A stretch of DNA of 10,177 nucleotides from JANNAT01 sp043766915 (lineage in GTDB: Bacteria > Pseudomonadota > Alphaproteobacteria > Rhodobacterales > Rhodobacteraceae): the NCBI GenBank assembly GCA_043766915.1, contig JAYUHO010000304.1:1-10177 (forward strand). Reading direction: 5' to 3'. Under the pieces are notes generated by a model, which saw only the letters and a list, made by a program, of their open reading frames with translations, did not search any database and was not told where the DNA came from. A program made the position numbers and the translations under genes. How positions within the stretch are numbered: the first letter of the stretch is position 1; every line of letters starts with the position of its first letter. This document shows positions 7,009-10,177 of the stretch, in pieces.

Positions 7009-8904
7009 CTAACTTGAAACCTTAAGATTTTCGCCACACTGGCTAAAATGCCCATGGCTGGTTTTGTCCCAGTAAAATGGCCGGGTCAGCAGCTCCCATG
7101 TGCCTTTGTAGGCGGCAAGACTGGCAAGCGGGTGATAGAAGATCAGCGTCGGCACGAGGAACGGGCTAAGCTGGTGCTGGGTGCGCGACAGACCGGCGAT
7201 ACCAAAAGCAATGGAGACGACTTCGGTCGCAAGGAATGTCAGCCAAAGGGTGGTGAACATCGCAGGCGACAGCGCTGCGGCCACCGGATGATGCACCCCA
7301 AGTGGCACCAGCCAGAACGACCAAAGCAACGGTGCCAACAGCGCGTGCAGCACAGAGCCCGCGAACAGCACCTGAAATCCGACAAACCGCCGCGCGCCCA
7401 ACTGCCGCCACAGCACCACCGGATCACGCATATGCGTGGCCCAGGTGATCACAAATCCTTTGATCCAGCGGGATCGTTGTTTCACCCAAGGCAGCGCCCG
7501 GCAGTTGGCCTCTTCCAGTGTCACCGTATCGATCAGTTCGGTGCGCAACCCGTGGCGGGCGATTCGCAGGCCCAGATCGGCATCTTCTGTGACGTTATGA
7601 GCATCCCAACCGCCCAGATCCTCCAGCGCGTGGCGGCGGAAAAACAGCGTGGTTCCGCCCAACGGCACCGCCAGCCCAAGCCGTTCTATGCCCGGCAGGA
7701 TCAGCCGGAACCAGACGGCATATTCGGTGGTGAAACAGCGTGCCAACCAGTTGTTGCGGGCATTGTAGAAATCCAGCATACCTTGCAGGCACACGACCTT
7801 GGGGTCGCAAACGGCAAACCGTTCAACCACTTTGCGGATCTGGTCGGGGGCGGGGGCATCTTCGGCGTCATAGACCCCGATGATCGACCCCCGACAATGA
7901 TCCAGCGCATAGTTCAGCGCGCGGGGCTTGGTTTTCACCCCCCCCGCAGGCACCGCGATCACCCGCATCCACGCGGGCAGGGCGGTGCGGGCCAACGTGT
8001 TGCGCGTCAGCATATCGTCTTCTTCGACCACCAGCAGCACATCCAGCAATTCGCGCGGGTAGTCCAGCCGCCCCAGCCGTTGAACCAGACGCGCGGCGAT
8101 ATCGCTTTCTCGGTAAAGCGCCACCATCGCCGAAACGAGGGGCAGATCGGCTATCGGCGCAGGTGGGGCCAGTGCCCTGAAGGGTTTGCGCATCACCAAA
8201 AACGCCGCCATTTTCAGCCCGGTAAAGGACAGCATCGCCAGCAGCGCCACCGTGGTGAACGCCAGCAGAATTGCCGTCGGCCAGATCGTTGCGGCCACCG
8301 CCAAACCCAGCACAAGGATTGCCGCTGGCAGGCGCAGTGCGCGCGCGCTAAAGCTGCGGCAGCTTTCTGAAGCAGCCACGCGCGTTTCCGCCCGCTGTGC
8401 CAACCGCGCGCCACGGGCCGCCAGCACTGCTGCCTCAATCATCCGCAATGGCGCCAAAACCATCATCACCGGGCCGTAGATCGGTTCCAATGCGGCGCGC
8501 AGCTGCGGGAAATCATCGGGATAGGCGCAGGCGATCACGCAGGTGGGGCCCATTTTGCGCCATGGCAAAAACCCGCCTTGCAGGCACCAGACCGGATCGA
8601 CTTCATCAAGAAGCCGCCCATCGGCGGGGGATTGCGCCAGATCTGCCAGCCCTACGCCCCAATGCCGCGCCATTTTTTCATAAAGCGTCGTCTCATCCAG
8701 CAGCCCGCGCGCCAGCAGGATATCCACCAGCCGCCCGCGCCGTTTTGCATGCAGCGACAGCGCCTGCACCATATCATGCGGCCGCAGGATACCATCGCGC
8801 AGCAGCACCACGCCCAGCGTTTCAACCGATGGCCGCAGCTCGCCTGCCGGTTCAACATCGGGGGCATATTGCACTATCGGACGCAGTTGCGTGACGGACA
8901 TCAT
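7009..8904 (-). CDS. Membrane GT2 glycosyltransferase with N-terminal MshEN-type domain
   Basis: Predicted inner-membrane polysaccharide synthase, 631 residues. Residues about 28-140 resemble the MshEN/T2SSE_N domain. Two tandem repeats, LGVVLLRDGILRPHDMVQAL (30-49) and RLVDILLARGLLDETTLYEK (58-77), follow the (R)LGxxLLxxGxI pattern known to bind cyclic-di-GMP in MshE; some consensus positions differ. Two membrane helices lie near 190-237. The GT2 catalytic domain follows: VVEEDD 292-297, KTKPRALNYAL 325-335, DAED 346-349 (DxD), VTEDAD 438-443 with the likely catalytic Asp, and QRSRW 476-480, the signature of processive cellulose/chitin-synthase-like enzymes. Three or four helices follow to about 595, then a conserved-looking tail. 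The sugar and product are unknown. Start is ATG at 8904 or the next codon (8901); both follow an eight-G run that may act as ribosome site. It is downstream of carA on the same strand but with its own likely promoter region. Confidence 0.88.
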   Translation of the reverse strand: MMSVTQLRPIVQYAPDVEPAGELRPSVETLGVVLLRDGILRPHDMVQALSLHAKRRGRLVDILLARGLLDETTLYEKMARHWGVGLADLAQSPADGRLLDEVDPVWCLQGGFLPWRKMGPTCVIACAYPDDFPQLRAALEPIYGPVMMVLAPLRMIEAAVLAARGARLAQRAETRVAASESCRSFSARALRLPAAILVLGLAVAATIWPTAILLAFTTVALLAMLSFTGLKMAAFLVMRKPFRALAPPAPIADLPLVSAMVALYRESDIAARLVQRLGRLDYPRELLDVLLVVEEDDMLTRNTLARTALPAWMRVIAVPAGGVKTKPRALNYALDHCRGSIIGVYDAEDAPAPDQIRKVVERFAVCDPKVVCLQGMLDFYNARNNWLARCFTTEYAVWFRLILPGIERLGLAVPLGGTTLFFRRHALEDLGGWDAHNVTEDADLGLRIARHGLRTELIDTVTLEEANCRALPWVKQRSRWIKGFVITWATHMRDPVVLWRQLGARRFVGFQVLFAGSVLHALLAPLLWSFWLVPLGVHHPVAAALSPAMFTTLWLTFLATEVVSIAFGIAGLSRTQHQLSPFLVPTLIFYHPLASLAAYKGTWELLTRPFYWDKTSHGHFSQCGENLKVSS

Positions 8905-8958
8905 CCCCCCCCAGGCAACCCGGCAGGGGTTACAGGGCCAAGAATGGCGCGCGCAGGG

Positions 8959-8986
8959 TTAAGAACGGGTTAACTCAAACGTTAAC
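8959..8986 (-). promoter_or_regulatory. CtrA-type binding site cluster upstream of the glycosyltransferase
   Basis: On the minus strand, TTAA, seven bases (CCCGTTC) and TTAACC cover 8973-8957. The same dyad on the plus strand is TTAA at 8959-8962 and TTAAC at 8970-8974. This matches the CtrA consensus TTAA-N7-TTAAC. A further GTTAAC half-site sits at 8981-8986, eight bases away. A GANTC site (GAATC, 8992-8996), the target of CcrM methylase in alphaproteobacteria, is next to it. The full site lies 55-70 bases upstream of the glycosyltransferase ATG, a usual place for an activator or repressor. No clear -10 element was seen. The site is seen directly; binding by CtrA is inference. Confidence 0.55.
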
Positions 8987-9025
8987 GGGCGGAATCTTGG
9001 TGCAGCATTTTGCCCGAGCGACAGA

Positions 9026-10177
9026 TCAGCCCGCGCGCCGTGCCCGCATTGCATCGGCAAAGCGCTCGAACAGATAATAGCTGTCTTGCGGGCCGGGGCT
9101 GGCTTCGGGGTGGTATTGCACCGAAAAAACTGGCCGGTCCGCCAGCCTGATGCCGCAGTTTGATCCGTCAAACAGCGACACATGGGTTTCCAGAACGCCT
9201 GCGGGCAGTGTCTGGCTGTCGACCGTAAAGCCATGGTTCATCGAGGTTATTTCCACACGACCGGTGTCCATGTCCTTGACCGGATGGTTCGCCCCATGAT
9301 GGCCATGGTTCATCTTGACCGTCTTGGCCCCCAAGGCCAGCGCCAGCATCTGATGGCCAAGGCAGATGCCAAACACCGGCAGCTCTGCCGCCAACACACC
9401 CTTGATCATTGGCACGGCATAGGCCCCGGTCGCCGCTGGATCGCCGGGGCCGTTTGACAAAAATACACCTTCGGGGTTCAGGGCCATCACATCATCGCTT
9501 GTGGCCATTGCGGGCAGCACCGTCACCTCGCAGCCAGCCGACGCCAGACAGCGCAGGATGTTCCGCTTGGCACCATAGTCAATCGCCACCACCCGCAGGC
9601 CGGGTCCACTGCGCCGTGTATAGCCATCAGGCCAGGCCCAGCGTTGTTCATCCCAGCGGTAACTTTGCGTGCAGGAAACGTCTTTGGCCAGATCAAGGCC
9701 CTCAAGCCCCGCCCAGGCGCGGGCGCGGGCGACCAAAGCGCCAATATCAAAATTCCCAGCCGGATCATGCGCAAGCGCCACATGGGGCGCCCCTTGCTGG
9801 CGGATCGCGCGGGTCAGACGGCGGGTATCAATACCGCCGATACCGATGCGGCCCTTTTGCGCCAGCCATGTGGTCAAATCGCCCGTTGCGCGCCAGTTCG
9901 ACGGCTCGGTCGGATCCCATTTCACCACCATTCCGGCGGCGACCGGTTGGGTGGTTTCATCATCCTCTGCCGTCACGCCGGTGTTGCCGATATGGGGGAA
10001 AGTAAAGGTCACCACCTGCCCCGCATAGGACGGGTCAGTCATGATTTCCTGATAGCCGGTCATTGCCGTGTTGAACACCAACTCGGCCACCGTTTGGCCC
10101 GTGGCCCCAAAGCCATGTCCGTAAAACACTGTGCCATCAGCAAGGGCAAGACAAGCGGTGGGGCGATTTTGGGCGGA
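9026..10177 (-). CDS. carA: Carbamoyl-phosphate synthase small (glutaminase) subunit (start just outside window)
   Basis: Class I glutamine amidotransferase subunit of carbamoyl-phosphate synthase. It releases ammonia from glutamine and feeds it to CarB for carbamoyl phosphate, the precursor of pyrimidines and arginine. About 383 residues are present. The frame is open to the window edge and the edge residues (SAQNRPTACLALADGTVFYGHG) are the normal CarA beginning, so only a few codons are missing; the in-frame GTG at 10129 is internal. The N-terminal domain shows ELVFNTAMTGYQEIMTDPSY and the SNGPGDP motif. The glutaminase nucleophile is the Cys in FGICLGHQM (codon at 9364-9362), and the His and Glu of the triad are in QYHPEASPGP. 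VVAIDYGAKRNILR, another family hallmark, is present. The stop is TGA at 9026. carB is not in view. No attenuator or terminator was recognised in the 121 bases downstream. Confidence 0.97.
   Translation of the reverse strand, partial: SAQNRPTACLALADGTVFYGHGFGATGQTVAELVFNTAMTGYQEIMTDPSYAGQVVTFTFPHIGNTGVTAEDDETTQPVAAGMVVKWDPTEPSNWRATGDLTTWLAQKGRIGIGGIDTRRLTRAIRQQGAPHVALAHDPAGNFDIGALVARARAWAGLEGLDLAKDVSCTQSYRWDEQRWAWPDGYTRRSGPGLRVVAIDYGAKRNILRCLASAGCEVTVLPAMATSDDVMALNPEGVFLSNGPGDPAATGAYAVPMIKGVLAAELPVFGICLGHQMLALALGAKTVKMNHGHHGANHPVKDMDTGRVEITSMNHGFTVDSQTLPAGVLETHVSLFDGSNCGIRLADRPVFSVQYHPEASPGPQDSYYLFERFADAMRARRAG

Noticed and set aside
7048..8370. Long plus-strand open frame of 440 codons opposite the glycosyltransferase
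   Set aside because: Composition (Gln, His, Arg, Pro rich) is that of an antisense shadow of a high-GC gene, and the minus strand carries full GT2 motifs.

Overview
This is a window of ordinary-looking chromosome from an alphaproteobacterium, most likely of the Rhodobacterales (Roseobacter/Rhodobacter group). The evidence is the fairly high GC content, the protein flavour (GatB, PepN, a UbiH-type hydroxylase with an EAAH motif, and a GT2 enzyme ending in a KGTWELLTRPFYWDKT-type tail), and a CtrA-type TTAA-N7-TTAAC site, which is a regulatory signature of alphaproteobacteria. This assignment is by recognition, not by a database search. There is no rRNA, tRNA, CRISPR array, insertion sequence or prophage that I can see. 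All eight genes are colinear and intact except the two cut by the window edges.

Layout. Positions 2-1987 (+): 3' three quarters of pepN, aminopeptidase N. 2001-2606 (-): a small lytic-transglycosylase-like lipoprotein, convergent with pepN. 2788-4299 (+): gatB, tRNA amidotransferase subunit B, divergent from the lipoprotein. 4324-5520 (-): a UbiH/UbiF-family FAD hydroxylase, convergent with gatB and separated from it by a 21-base hairpin. 5595-6239 (-): a HAD-family pyrimidine 5'-nucleotidase, upstream of the hydroxylase on the same strand and possibly co-transcribed. 6342-6977 (+): a GntR/FCD regulator starting at TTG, divergent from the nucleotidase. 7009-8904 (-): a membrane GT2 glycosyltransferase with an N-terminal MshEN-type domain. 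9026-10177 (-): carA, the carbamoyl-phosphate synthase small subunit, cut only a few codons from its start.

Most genes are housekeeping: protein turnover, wall remodelling, indirect aminoacylation, ubiquinone synthesis, nucleotide metabolism, and pyrimidine/arginine precursors. They do not form one pathway. The most interesting locus is the glycosyltransferase. It joins a domain type known to bind cyclic-di-GMP to a processive-type GT2 membrane synthase. The 121-base gap upstream of it carries a good match to a CtrA binding site, an extra TTAAC half-site and a nearby GANTC methylation site. This suggests a cell-cycle/motility-linked, possibly c-di-GMP-gated surface polysaccharide synthase standing alone without its usual export partners. 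That reading is inference from motifs. No gene-free stretch exceeds 300 bases; the longest gaps are 2607-2787, 8905-9025 and 6240-6341.
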